Of a stretch of 64,000 nt of DNA, positions 34,701 to 45,863 are shown in pieces. The position numbers and the translations under genes were made by a program. How positions within the stretch are numbered: the stretch's first letter is position 1; each line of letters opens with the position of its first letter. Origin of the DNA: Plasmodium relictum (lineage: Eukaryota; Apicomplexa; Aconoidasida; Haemosporida; Plasmodiidae); the NCBI RefSeq assembly GCF_900005765.1, contig NC_041692.1, positions 1,674,001-1,738,000 on the forward strand, written 5' to 3'. Below the pieces are notes generated by a model. The model saw only the letters and a program-made list of their open reading frames with translations. It had not been told where the DNA came from and made no database searches.

Positions 34701-37700
34701 ATACTTTGCTTTCGTATAATTCTTAAAAATTAAACTGAAGTTTTAACGTATAAAAATGCTTCTATTCCCAAATTTGAGTAAAAGAAGAAAAAAAAAAAGT
34801 GAAGAAAAATAAAAGTTCATAAGTCATTTGTAAATAACCAAAATAATTTTCTTTTATTAATCATCTTTTGTTTTTCATAATAAATAAAAGAAGCAATTAT
34901 TGAAAAATTTTTTTTTTATTTGATTTATTTTCTATTTTTCTTTTTACGTTTTCTTTACAAAAAAAAAAATAGAAGAAACAATCGAAAAATATAGTATACC
35001 AATTTTATTTTTCTATATTATTTTATCTAAAATATTCTCAATTTTTTTTTTTTTTTTTTTATGCATACATAAAAAAGTTAAAGGAAATGTATTCATTTAC
35101 GAGAAAGCTAAAGTTATTTAATAATATTTTTCAAAAAATAAATTCACAACAATAGTTTATGCACATATATAAATAGAATTTTAAATTCAATTTTTTATAT
35201 AAAAATATTTTTGTTTTCAAATACTTTTTTTTTATTAAGTGTATGTATGTAAATTTTTCTTTACATATTTAATATTTTACAAAATTATTTTAAGATTTAA
35301 GTTTTTTTTCTCTTTCTCAAATATTTTATTCATAATAAAAATGAAATTTTTAATACAATAAAATAAAAAATAAAGCAAAATGAAAAATTTTAATTATAAT
35401 TGTTCATAAGAATTGAATATTAGAGAAAAATAAAAGATTTTAGAAATAAATTAATTTTTCAGAAATTGAAAATATTTAATTTATAATACTATTTTTTTTT
35501 ATTTTTATCTTTTTGTATAAAACTTATTTTGTTAATAAAAGTAGTATTCTTATAATTTTTCTATATATTTGAAGCTATGTTAACACCTTTTATTTTTTAT
35601 TTTATAATTTACATAAACCAAATAAAATATTAAAATTATTATATAAGATTAAATATATAAAACATGTAAATAGCAAAAATAGAGATATCCATATACTATA
35701 ATGTATCACATATATTATAAAGTAAATATAAATATACATTTTATGTTTAGTCTTTTTTTATGAAAAGCATTTTTATATATGCATTTGTATATAATTCTAC
35801 AAAGATAATTTGTGTACTGTCTAAAATGTTTTAAAAATTAAGTGTAAACAGATTCTATTTTCTTGATATATGTAATAATTTTTTATTTTACTTCTTTTTT
35901 TATTAACATTTTTCTAATATCATAAAATTTATCTTTTATTTTTTTAATAATACAGTTATGTATACATTTCATATTTCAAAAGTTATTTTATTTTCATATA
36001 AGAATTATTATAAAAAGAAAGAAAAAGACTTTATGAAATTATTGTTAAAATTATTTAGTACATATTCTTTTTAAATTCAATTGTTAGCATTTTAAGAGTT
36101 CATTAAATTTGTAAATAACATCCCCTTTTGTTTATGAATAATTTGATTTTCCAATTTTATAATTAGTTTATTAATGTAAACATATATATATTTCTTATAA
36201 TTCATTTATATAATATTTTTCTATTACCTTATCTTATAAAATTAAATAAAGAAAATTTTTTTGTTTTAAATTATTATTTTCTTTTTTTCATCATTTAACG
36301 CATTTATATTCTTTATATATGTGCAAATAGAAAGATTAGATGTTGTAGTAAAATATTGAACATTTTCTTTCTTACTTTGCAGTAAATAACTTTCATTTTT
36401 CATATAATTTTGTAAATTAATATATTATTTACTTATTTTAAATTCTAATTTATATATTTTTATTTATAGTTCTTAAAATGAATATGGTTGTAATATCTCT
36501 ATTAAAATTCGTTTTATTTTACTTGGGATATATTTCTTGCTATTCTTTAAATATTTTTTTTTCAGTAAACTTTGTATATTCTTAATATATTTCAGTTGGT
36601 TCTTAAGAAAATTAATTCTTATTGATGGCGTTAATATTTATATAAATAATATTATTATTTAAAATTTTTATCATTCTCCAAAAAATAGTATGAACGTTTG
36701 TTATTGATATATTCTTTATTAATATTAAGAATTTCAGTATATATTGACTGATATTTTAACTAATAATTTATTATTTATTATTTCAAATTTAGAACTACTT
36801 TTATGATATTTTAATTATAGACGTTTTCCAAAGAATATTTTTATATATCTTTATTCTTTTAATTTTTTTTTATTAAAGCAATAAAAAAAACATTGTTCAT
36901 TTATTTTATCACTATTTTATAATATATTAATTACAAAATAAAGTATATTTTTCAATTTTTTTTCAAAGGAGTAATATAGTTCATAATCATTTGTATATGA
37001 TACATAATAAAATTATTCCTTATCTTGTCAATATTTGTAATCTCTTTTTACATAAAAATTGTAAATTCATATGATAGTTTTAACAATATGGAAAATAATT
37101 TTTTGTTTTGAGAGAATGTATCAAATTAAGTACTGAAAGATAAAATAAGAAACTAAAAAAAAAGTATGCATAATTTACCATATTATATTAAGGGATTCCT
37201 AGGAAATATAAAATTTTCTTCTTTTTCTTCAAAAATTTTAATAAGACTTATATGAGACTAATTATTTCACTTTCATTACACATAATTTTAATGATACCAC
37301 TTTTTGTTAATTACTGTAGAAATATTATTGTATATATTTTTGAGAATCTAATATTTTAATTTGAAAACTAACTTTTTTAAATTTTGCTTAATTTTTTATG
37401 GAGACCATATTCTTTAACAAATTAGAGGAGTTCTATATGCCACTGGGATTCACAAAAAATTTATTTTTCAATAATTGAAGATCAACAAAAAATAATTATA
37501 TTTTTTTATATAACGTTTTATTTTGCAAAATTTTTTTTTTCCATTTTTAAGATATATTTTCTCTATTATCCTGATTGTACATTGGTAATCATTTTTACAT
37601 TCATTTTTTTGTCTATTATTAAAATCACAGAATATTTTATGATAATAATGCTAGTTTCAATGGGAAAAAATAAGGTTTCCCAATTCAATATTTAATTAAA

Positions 37701-38442
37701 ATAATATATATTATATACAAAAATATAAAAATAAATAAACACCAATTTCTAATTGGATAATTTATATTTTCTTTTGAAGTAATGAATCCATCTTTTAAAT
37801 AAAGGAATTTTTTTTGGGATAACAAAGATATTCTCTAAAATATAAAATAGCTTCTCTTGTGAATCATGAGACTTATATAATAAAAAATGAAAATTATATG
37901 ATAAACCATACGACTTTTCTTATGTAAATACAAAGATTTCCTAATAAATGATTCCTCTAATAAATTAAAAGTGATATAGTAAGAAAAAATATATAAATAA
38001 AGAACTAATTATTATTCTTCAGCTTCTCTGTTGCAATATTTACACACAAATTAAGAAATTAGTGATGACTATTTAAGATATATCTAAAAATAAAAATAAT
38101 TCTATAATTTTAGAAAAAATCAAATTTTATTTTTATTCTCATTCTTAGTATTTTAAGTCATATATTTAACATACCCTTTTTTATTTCTTTATTATGAAAA
38201 ATTATAGTATTTAAAATTATATTTTATTATAACAAAAAAACAAAAAAATATACTCATATTTTTTTAAAAATGTATATGCAAAATGTACACGTAAAAAACT
38301 TTTTCGTTGAATATCACTATATAAAAAAAATTTTGTATAAAATATGTAACACATATAAAAATCTAAAATTATAAAAATTTTTTTTTAATTTATTATGTTC
38401 TTATTTATTATTTTAAGTGTATATTATTATTTTTATTTAGTT
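31733..38442. other. Long gene-free A+T-rich region
   Basis: 6.7 kb between the start of the transporter gene and the next LTR. The first kilobase presumably holds the transporter promoter. Open frames near 33565 and 34170 (66-67 codons) are low-complexity Ile/Phe/Lys stretches with no splice partner that I can see. No tRNA or LTR terminus was recognised. The base composition is not extreme or uniform enough to propose a centromere. Confidence 0.55.
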
Positions 38443-39092
38443 TGGACAAAATATTATTAACCTTTTTAAATATCTTAAATGGTAAAGTGGAGAATTATAT
38501 GTGCATACAAGGTATTTAACAAAATAACTTAACAATCTAGATAAAAATAATATGATATATAATAATATATATATTTTTGAACATTCTTTTACTTTTTGAG
38601 GCATATATATTTTAATTAATTTATTAGTTATTAAAAATTATATTAACCCATGATGAGAATTAATTTTTGAAGATATTTCACTATTCATTTTTATAAATTA
38701 TTACATTATTTTTGAATAAGAATTTATTTTATGAAGAATTATTAATTCGCAAAAAAAAAAAAAATTATTTTACATATATTCAAAGATTTTTATAATGAAG
38801 ATTTAAGTTTCAATAAAAAATATGGAAAACATATTATTAAACCAAATAAATTCCTCTAATGAAATAATGATTAATTTAGGAATAAAAAAAATAACGAATT
38901 AACATATTTTTTTTCAAAGTATTACAAATATTGTATAAAATAAGCTATTTATTTAATGTTTTGTAATGTAATTATATAAAGGTTATTTATTAATAAAAGT
39001 ATTATTATAATAAACAAAATTAGTGGATATTATTATATATTCTCTTTATTAAATTATTTGAGCAATATTTTTATAAATTTCTTTTATCAAGC
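38443..39092 (+). mobile_element. Degraded solo LTR (type B), plus orientation
   Basis: It begins TGGACAAAATATTATTAACC (degraded 5' dyad) and ends in a recognisable but eroded hairpin module at about 39040-39092. The length of about 650 bp matches other type-B copies. It is the most decayed full-length LTR here. Confidence 0.6.
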
Positions 39093-39448
39093 AACTCGTA
39101 AGTTATCTCAAGAATTTATAGACATATAAATAAAAAGAGAAAAACAAATGAAAAATATAATATAAAATGCCCTGTAATAAATTCTTCTTCAATTAATAAC
39201 AAAAGTACATTAATTATTAAAATATACGTATGTATGCTTATTGTAATTTGTTTTTTATGAAATTAATTAATAATAACTGTTTTATATAAAAAATAAAATA
39301 TTTATATATATCAGAAATTTTGCATTTATTCAATGAAAATAATATTTTATTTTAAAAAATATCTGTTTTCCTTGTTGGAAACTCGATATAATTTAATCAT
39401 ATTTCTTGTAAAAAATATTCTTTTATTATTCGATTGACATAAAATATT

Positions 39449-40668
39449 TAATTTACTAATTTCCTGTTTAAGACTGTGCCGGAGATATTGAACAAACAAA
39501 TTAATAAAGAACATGTGGAGAAATTTCTATTAATTGTATTTTTTATAAAATCATTTGTTACAGATAATTGTATATTCTTTATATAATTATCTATATAATT
39601 AAAATAAATTTATTTTATATATTATTCTATTAATCACGTTTTACAATAGTTTTTGTTCCTAAATTATTTTTAACTACTTATAAATTTTAATTATCATATA
39701 AAGATGATCATCCACATAAAAATTAATTATTCACATAAAAAAAAAACAAAAGTTATCCATATCAAAAAAAAAAATACTTTTTTTTTTTTTTAAATAAAAT
39801 AAATTCATACAAAACCTATATTTATATAAATATTTCTGTATAACTATCTCTATATACAAAGTCTTGTTATACCTATCTTCATATACATAACTATATACAA
39901 ACATTTTTTTAATATTTTACATGAACTAGTGATTTATTAATTGCCTTTTTAATGACTTTACTAAAGTGCTAAACAAACAAATTAATAAAGAGAATGTATA
40001 ACTAAATATACTGATTTTTTTGTGCATATACATAGAATTATTTCATATATATATATTAATTAATTTGAAGTAACTCTATATTGCTTAACAGACATATATT
40101 TGCTTTGACAAATGTATACATATTTACAAAGAACAAGTATACTATCTTAATATAGAAACGCACACAAATAGTTAAGTTAAAACAAATAACAAAATTAAAT
40201 TATAAGTTATATTCACTGTTATTTAGAAATATACATATCGAATATAACACAAACATGATACTTTTTTATTTATTAAAAGAAATAAAATTTTTTCTTATAG
40301 TCACTTTTCATACATTAATTTTTATATAAGTAAGAATTAATTCTTCATTTCAATTCAAAAATTCAACAAAAAAAAAAAAAATAAAAATAATAAAAATAAA
40401 TGTTTTCTTTTTTACAAAGGATATATAGAATAAAATAAACAAAAAAAAATATAGCTATTTATATATATTTTTTTTTTTTTAACTAGCATCAGTGCATGAC
40501 TGGTATTTTCATGACTAGTACGCTAACTTTATATATTATAAAAGGTTAATAACGTCTTTTATTTATCAACTAGTAACTTTTATACATAATATTTTTGATT
40601 ATATTAAAAGTTCAAAAATATCTATAAAACCCTTTAATGACCTATTGATCAATGAATAAATTCATTTC
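39449..40668 (-). mobile_element. LTR (type E), minus orientation, interrupted by another LTR
   Basis: The hairpin module at 39449-39512 is followed by a type-E body that matches 63095-63655 over its whole length. It is split by the type-A LTR at 39930-40568. Without that insert the copy is about 580 bp. It seems to end at the dyad near 40646-40668 that also starts the next LTR. Confidence 0.65.
39930..40568 (-). mobile_element. Solo LTR (type A), minus orientation, inside a type-E LTR
   Basis: 639 bp, starting TGATTTATTAATTGCC and ending with the reverse-complement dyad (GGTTAATAACG ... TTATCA). Exact 5-bp target duplication ACTAG at 39925-39929 and 40569-40573. Confidence 0.9.
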
Positions 40669-41183
40669 CCCTCATTAATATGCAGTTTTAAATTTTTCTT
40701 TAATAAAACTTATTTCACATGTGCGTGACTAATTGAATAGCACTAACCAATTAATAAGACCAAATTTTATTTTGTCTTACCTAGGAATATATTGAATGTA
40801 ATAGCTAAAGTATTACGACTGCGGCCAATTTAGTGTGTCTAATAAGAGTTTTTTTTTAAGATATATATAGGTTACAATTATATTAATATCTTTTTATTTC
40901 TTTTAGTTTATTTTTTTCTTTGCATATCTAAAAAAAAAAATTATAAATTTTCTTTTGTATATATTTTTTGGGGGGAGAAAAGGAATAGAGAAAAGAAAAG
41001 TGGATTATACCAATTAATTTTTTTGTTTAACTTGTTATAGACTTTAGTTTTAAAAAACGATTTAACTAATCTTGTATTATATAGAAAATTTAATACAAAA
41101 TTATAAAGTAGTCCTAAAATTTGCTTTTTATTAACTTGGATATTCATCATTTTTATTAAAGTCACTGAACAGCCAATAAACCA
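40646..41183 (+). mobile_element. Solo LTR (type D) with 5-bp target duplication
   Basis: 538 bp starting TGATCAATGAATAAATTCAT, a dyad of different sequence from type A but with the same architecture. It ends GCCAATAAACCA. CCTAT flanks it on both sides (40641-40645 and 41184-41188). Type D shares the hairpin module at its 3' end but has its own body (AATTATAAAGTAGTCCTAAA region). Confidence 0.87.
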
Positions 41184-41344
41184 CCTATATACTATGTCTT
41201 ATCTTTTTATAACAACATAAAAGTTTCTTTTTATCTATTACTTCTTATTTCAATTTCAATAATCATTATATATATTTTAAAAGTTAAGTTTTTTTTTTCT
41301 ATTTATTTGTTAAAATTCTCACCCACTACTCTTAATTCGAACTC

Positions 41345-41932
41345 TAGTTAATAAAAGATATTATTAACCTTTTCTTAAATAATTATTAGTTGTTCATATG
41401 GAAAATAGAGAGTTAGTCATGTATTCTCTTGTTAAAAAAAAAAAGATTTATTTTTATTTTATTTTATTTTTTTGATACAATAAAAATTTTTGAATAAAAA
41501 TATTTTTTTAAAATTTTTGTTGTTAAATCGAAATAATTTTTAAAATAAAAATAAAATTCAAAACTAAAGAGAAAAATATAAAGAATTTCGTTTTCATTAA
41601 TGTATAATTTTTTTATTTGCTTCTATAATACAGACCGCTAATATATATAGTATAATTTTAATTTTTTTGCTCTAATTATTTTACATAATCAATAATCTTA
41701 ATTAGGATTTTAATTTTTAATAAAAATAAAAATGATCATTTATTAAAGTAAATAAATGTCTCTGAAACAATAATTGCTCAATCATGTAAATTATACGTAT
41801 AAAATTTTCTCATTAGTAGCATAAATATATTTTTACAATAAATAAAATCATTGGAGACATCTATACATTCTCCCTATTAATTTTTATGTTCAATATTTTA
41901 GCAAAGTAATTGAACTGGTAATTAATAAATCA
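41345..41932 (+). mobile_element. Solo LTR (type B), plus orientation
   Basis: 588 bp with the 5' dyad (GTTAATAAAAGATATTATTA) and the hairpin module ending AATTAATAAATCA. The body is like 19358-19994 and 56713-57311. No convincing target duplication. Confidence 0.82.
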
Positions 41933-42507
41933 TACTTGTATACAATAATAAATATTTATCAATAAAAATAACTTCAATTATTTAAATGAAATGCTTGAAA
42001 AAAAATTGAAATATAATTTCTTTTTTTTTAATATATTAAGCATCGAATTAAAAAGTAATTTTATTTGCTTAAATCCTTAATAAGTAGTATAATTTTTTCT
42101 AATGAATATTTTAATTCTAAAGATGACTTATCAATTGTTTGTCCAGTGACTCTGCTAGAGTAATGAATAGTAAAATTAATAAAGAGTATATAAAGGATCT
42201 TTACTTATTTCATTTATTTTAAGAATATATTTATGCTTTTAATATGTAAATTTTATGTATAAAATTTACATAACTAAGCAATTATAATTTCAGAGGTATT
42301 TATTTAATAAAATTATATCTTTATTTGCTCTATTAAAAATTATGATACTCGTTAGATTTATGCTTATATAAAAACTGTTTAATTAAACAAAAAGAGATAA
42401 AATCTAAATTATAACTTTCAACAAAATTTCTAAAATACATAAATATTAAATATATTAATAAAAAAAAAACTTTTGTTTTACTTTTTAATTTTAAAAATTT
42501 CGATCTG

Positions 42508-43599
42508 TGGTTTATTATTTGGTTATTCAATGACTTTAATAAAAGTGACGAATATCCAAGTTAATAAAGAGCAAATTTTAGGACTCCTTTATAATTTTGT
42601 ATTAAATTTTCTATATAATACAAAATTAATTAAATCCATTTTTTAAAACTAAAGTCTATAGCAAGTTAAAAAAATTAATTGGAGTAATCCACTTGCCATT
42701 TGGTCAATGAATTAATTCATTGCCCTTAATGTATAGTTTGAGGTTTATCTTAATAAAACTTATATATATGTTTGTAGTTAATTTCATAGTACTAAACAAT
42801 TATTTATAACTTAAATAATTATTTCTTTATCTAGAAGTACACTACATGCAATGTTAAGTTACTAGAACCTTGATCAGCTTAGTGTGTCACATTACTATTT
42901 TTTTTGACATATCTGGGTTATGATTATATTATATCTTCTTTTTTATTTTTTTTATTTATTATTTTTTTTAAAAAAAAAAATATTTTATTTTTATTATTTT
43001 TTTTTGCGGGGGGAATGAATTTTTTATGGAGAAAGATTGAAAAAGAAAAGGATAGCAAGCAAGTGAATTGCTTTTATTTTTATTAAATTTTTATAGACTC
43101 TTATTTTTATTAAGGTGATTTAATTATTTTTATATTATACATAGAATTTATAATACAAAATTATAAAGGAGTCCTAAAATTTTCTCTTTATTAACTTGGA
43201 TATTCGTTACTTTTATCCAAGTCTCTGAATATTCAATTAATAAATCACCATTCTTTTTTCCATTCCTTTTCTCCAAAAGAATAGGTATAAAAAAAACTTA
43301 TAATTTTTTTTTTTAAGTATTCAAAGAAAAAAATAAACCAAAAGAAATAAAAAGACATTAATATAATTGTTGCCTATATATATCTTAAAAAAAAACTCCT
43401 ATTAGACACACTAAGTTGCCTAGAGCCCAAGTACCTTAGCTACTGCATGCAATGAACTCCGAGATAAGACAAAGTAAAATTTGGTCTTACTAATTGGTTA
43501 ATGTTATTTAATTAATCAAGCACATATATAAATAAGTTTTATTAAAGCAAAACTTAAAACTGAATACTAATTAAGAACAATGAATTTATTCATTGACCA
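42508..43599 (-). mobile_element. LTR (type D), minus orientation, split by a second type-D LTR
   Basis: Pieces 42508-42700 and 43248-43599 together match a full type-D LTR in reverse. It begins TGGTTTATTATTTGGTTATT and ends AATTTATTCATTGACCA. Flanks ATCTG (42503-42507) and ATTTG (43600-43604) differ at one base. Confidence 0.85.
42701..43247 (+). mobile_element. Solo LTR (type D), plus orientation, nested
   Basis: 547 bp starting TGGTCAATGAATTAATTCAT and ending AATTAATAAATCA. Exact CCATT duplication at 42696-42700 and 43248-43252. It is the youngest layer of the nest and lies in opposite orientation inside another type-D copy, giving an inverted repeat of about 190 bp. Confidence 0.92.
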
Positions 43600-43741
43600 A
43601 TTTGACAAAAGAACAAAATCTTTACAAAAACGTTTCATTGAAATCTTTTTTTATCATATTCCAAAAAAAAAATACATTTTTTTTTCTTTTTTATAAAATG
43701 AATATATTACTAATAATTTTCTGTATGTAGATTTAACTATT

Positions 43742-44315
43742 TGGTTAATAAAAAAATGTTATTAACCTTTTGTAATATAAAATTAGCTTACTAGTTAAGA
43801 AAATATAAGGAGGCCATGCACTGACTCCCGTTATAAAAAAAAATATATATATATATATAGCTTTATTTTTTTTTATATATTTTTTGTAATTTAAAAAAAA
43901 AAAGATTTTAATTTTTTTTTGGGAGTTGATGTTTGAGCTGAGGAATTATTAATTTTTAATTGAAATATAAAAATTAATGTATGAAAAGTATAATTTTTGT
44001 GTTGTATTCGATTTGTATATTTTGAAATAACATTAAATAACTTAGAGTTTAATTTTTGTCATTTGTTAGAACTTAATTTTCTGTGTGTATTTAATTAAAG
44101 TAATATACTTATTCTTTGAAAATAAGAATATATTTGTAAAAAGTAAATACATATCTGTTAAGCAATACATAATTGCTTAATTCAAATTAAAGGTTATATA
44201 AATATTAAATATTACTGTATATAATAAAAATAAGTATATTTAGTTATACGTTCTCTTTATTAATTTGTTTGTTTAATACCCTAACAAAGTCACTAAACAG
44301 GAAATTAATAAATCA
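43742..44315 (+). mobile_element. Solo LTR (type A), plus orientation, nested in the type-B LTR
   Basis: 574 bp with the 5' dyad at 43742 and the hairpin module at 44254-44315. Flanks CTATT and TTATT differ at one base. The sequence on both sides joins to type-B LTR sequence. Confidence 0.87.
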
Positions 44316-44895
44316 TTATTTTATCATAAAAGATTAATAATATCTTTTATTAACCAACAGATAAAAATAGTACTATCATTTAATATGTTTCATTCCTTTT
44401 TTTCTTTTCTTAAATCATTCTTATTTTATAATTTAGCTTTTTATTAATTATATTTGGTATCTTTCTTCTAAAAATATATCGTACATTTTAATATAGATGA
44501 AGAAAAGCATGTTAAAACGAAATATACCTTAATGATACTTAAAAGGAATTTAATCTATTATATATATATATATATTTTTTTTTAGGTTATAATATTCTTT
44601 TAGAATTTTTATGACATTATAATAAATAATACATTTTTGAACTTTAGTAAAAGTAAATTTTGGTTAATCGCTCAAATTATTAAAATTCATGTATAATAAT
44701 CCATATATTTCTATTAAGATATATCCTTAATATAAAATATATATTTTTCTTAATAACTTTTCAATTATAATATTACAAAAAATAATTTACACAATTATAT
44801 AAATAGAGGCGTTATTTTTAAAAAAAAAAAGATAAGCTCAAAAAAAAGTTTATCTTATCAATATCCAATCACTAAACATGAAAATCTTGTATACT

Positions 44896-45476
44896 TAGTT
44901 AATAAAAAATTGTTATTAACCTTTTGTAAAAATAAAATGAGCTACTAGTCAGGAAAATATAAGTCAGACATGCACTGACTCTAGTTAAAAAATAAAAATA
45001 AAAAAAAAAAATATATAAAGTTATTTTTTTTTTGTTGTTTATTTTATTGTATATACATTTTTGTAATTAAAAAATATAAAAAATAAAATGAAATTATTTT
45101 TTTTTTAAATTAAAAAGAGAATTAATTTTTAGTTATATGAAAAACTTAATGAATAAATATGATGTTTATGTTATATTCAATATATATTTTTGAAATAGCA
45201 TTGAATAAATTAGAGTTTTGACTTTTGTTAATTGTTATAAATTGTATGTGTTTTTTTAATTAAAAGAATATGCTGATTCTTTGTAAATAAAAACTCATTT
45301 ATAACAATTTAACATGTCTATTAAAAGATTCAATAAAATTTAATTCTAATTAAATATTACGCATCATATGAAAACATTATATATATATATAAACGTATAT
45401 TTATTTATACATGCTCTTTATTAATTTGTTTGTTTAGCACTCTAACAAAGACATTGAGCAATCAATTAATAAAACA
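44896..45476 (+). mobile_element. Solo LTR (type C), plus orientation
   Basis: 581 bp, body closely matching 18663-19281. Flanks ATACT and ACACT differ at one base. It lies about 390 bp beyond the 3' end of the RBP gene. Confidence 0.87.
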
Positions 45477-45863
45477 ACACTATAATATGTACTTACTTTT
45501 TATTATAAAAAAGAAAAAAGAAAAAAGATAAAAGTTAAGTTTAAATTATATAGCATTTTATATTTAATTATATATTATGTATAATGAAACATAAAATAAA
45601 TATAAATATATATGTAAAACTATTAAAAATTTATTTGTATTATGTAAATATAATATTAAAAAGTATATAATGTTAATAAAATAGAATATAATGTTTTTTT
45701 GAAATTTTTAAATGAACTAAAAAATGAGGATTATAATAAAAAAAAAATGAAAAGAAAAATATATATTATAAAATGAAATTAAAATATTTAGTATTAAAAA
45801 AAAGAAAATCTCAAAAGATATATATAATACAAAAATTAAAAGGAGAATTTAACTTTTTTTTTT
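45477..45863. other. 3' flank of the reticulocyte-binding protein gene
   Basis: A+T-rich sequence, presumably the 3' untranslated region. Nothing else seen. Confidence 0.4.

Larger units (their letters stand above)
42124..44356 (-). mobile_element. LTR (type B), minus orientation, split into three by later LTRs
   Basis: Its pieces are 42124-42507, about 43605-43741 and about 44321-44356, which together make about 560 bp, close to a complete type-B LTR (588-637 bp). It begins TGACTTATCAATTGTTTGTC and ends CTTTTATTAACCA. AAAGA before it and ACAGA after it differ at one base, consistent with an aged target duplication. A type-D and a type-A LTR sit inside it. Confidence 0.78.

Noticed and set aside
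42508-43599. An inverted-repeat (foldback or TIR) DNA transposon.
   Set aside because: The inverted symmetry is explained by one type-D LTR inserted in opposite orientation into another, with an exact CCATT duplication.
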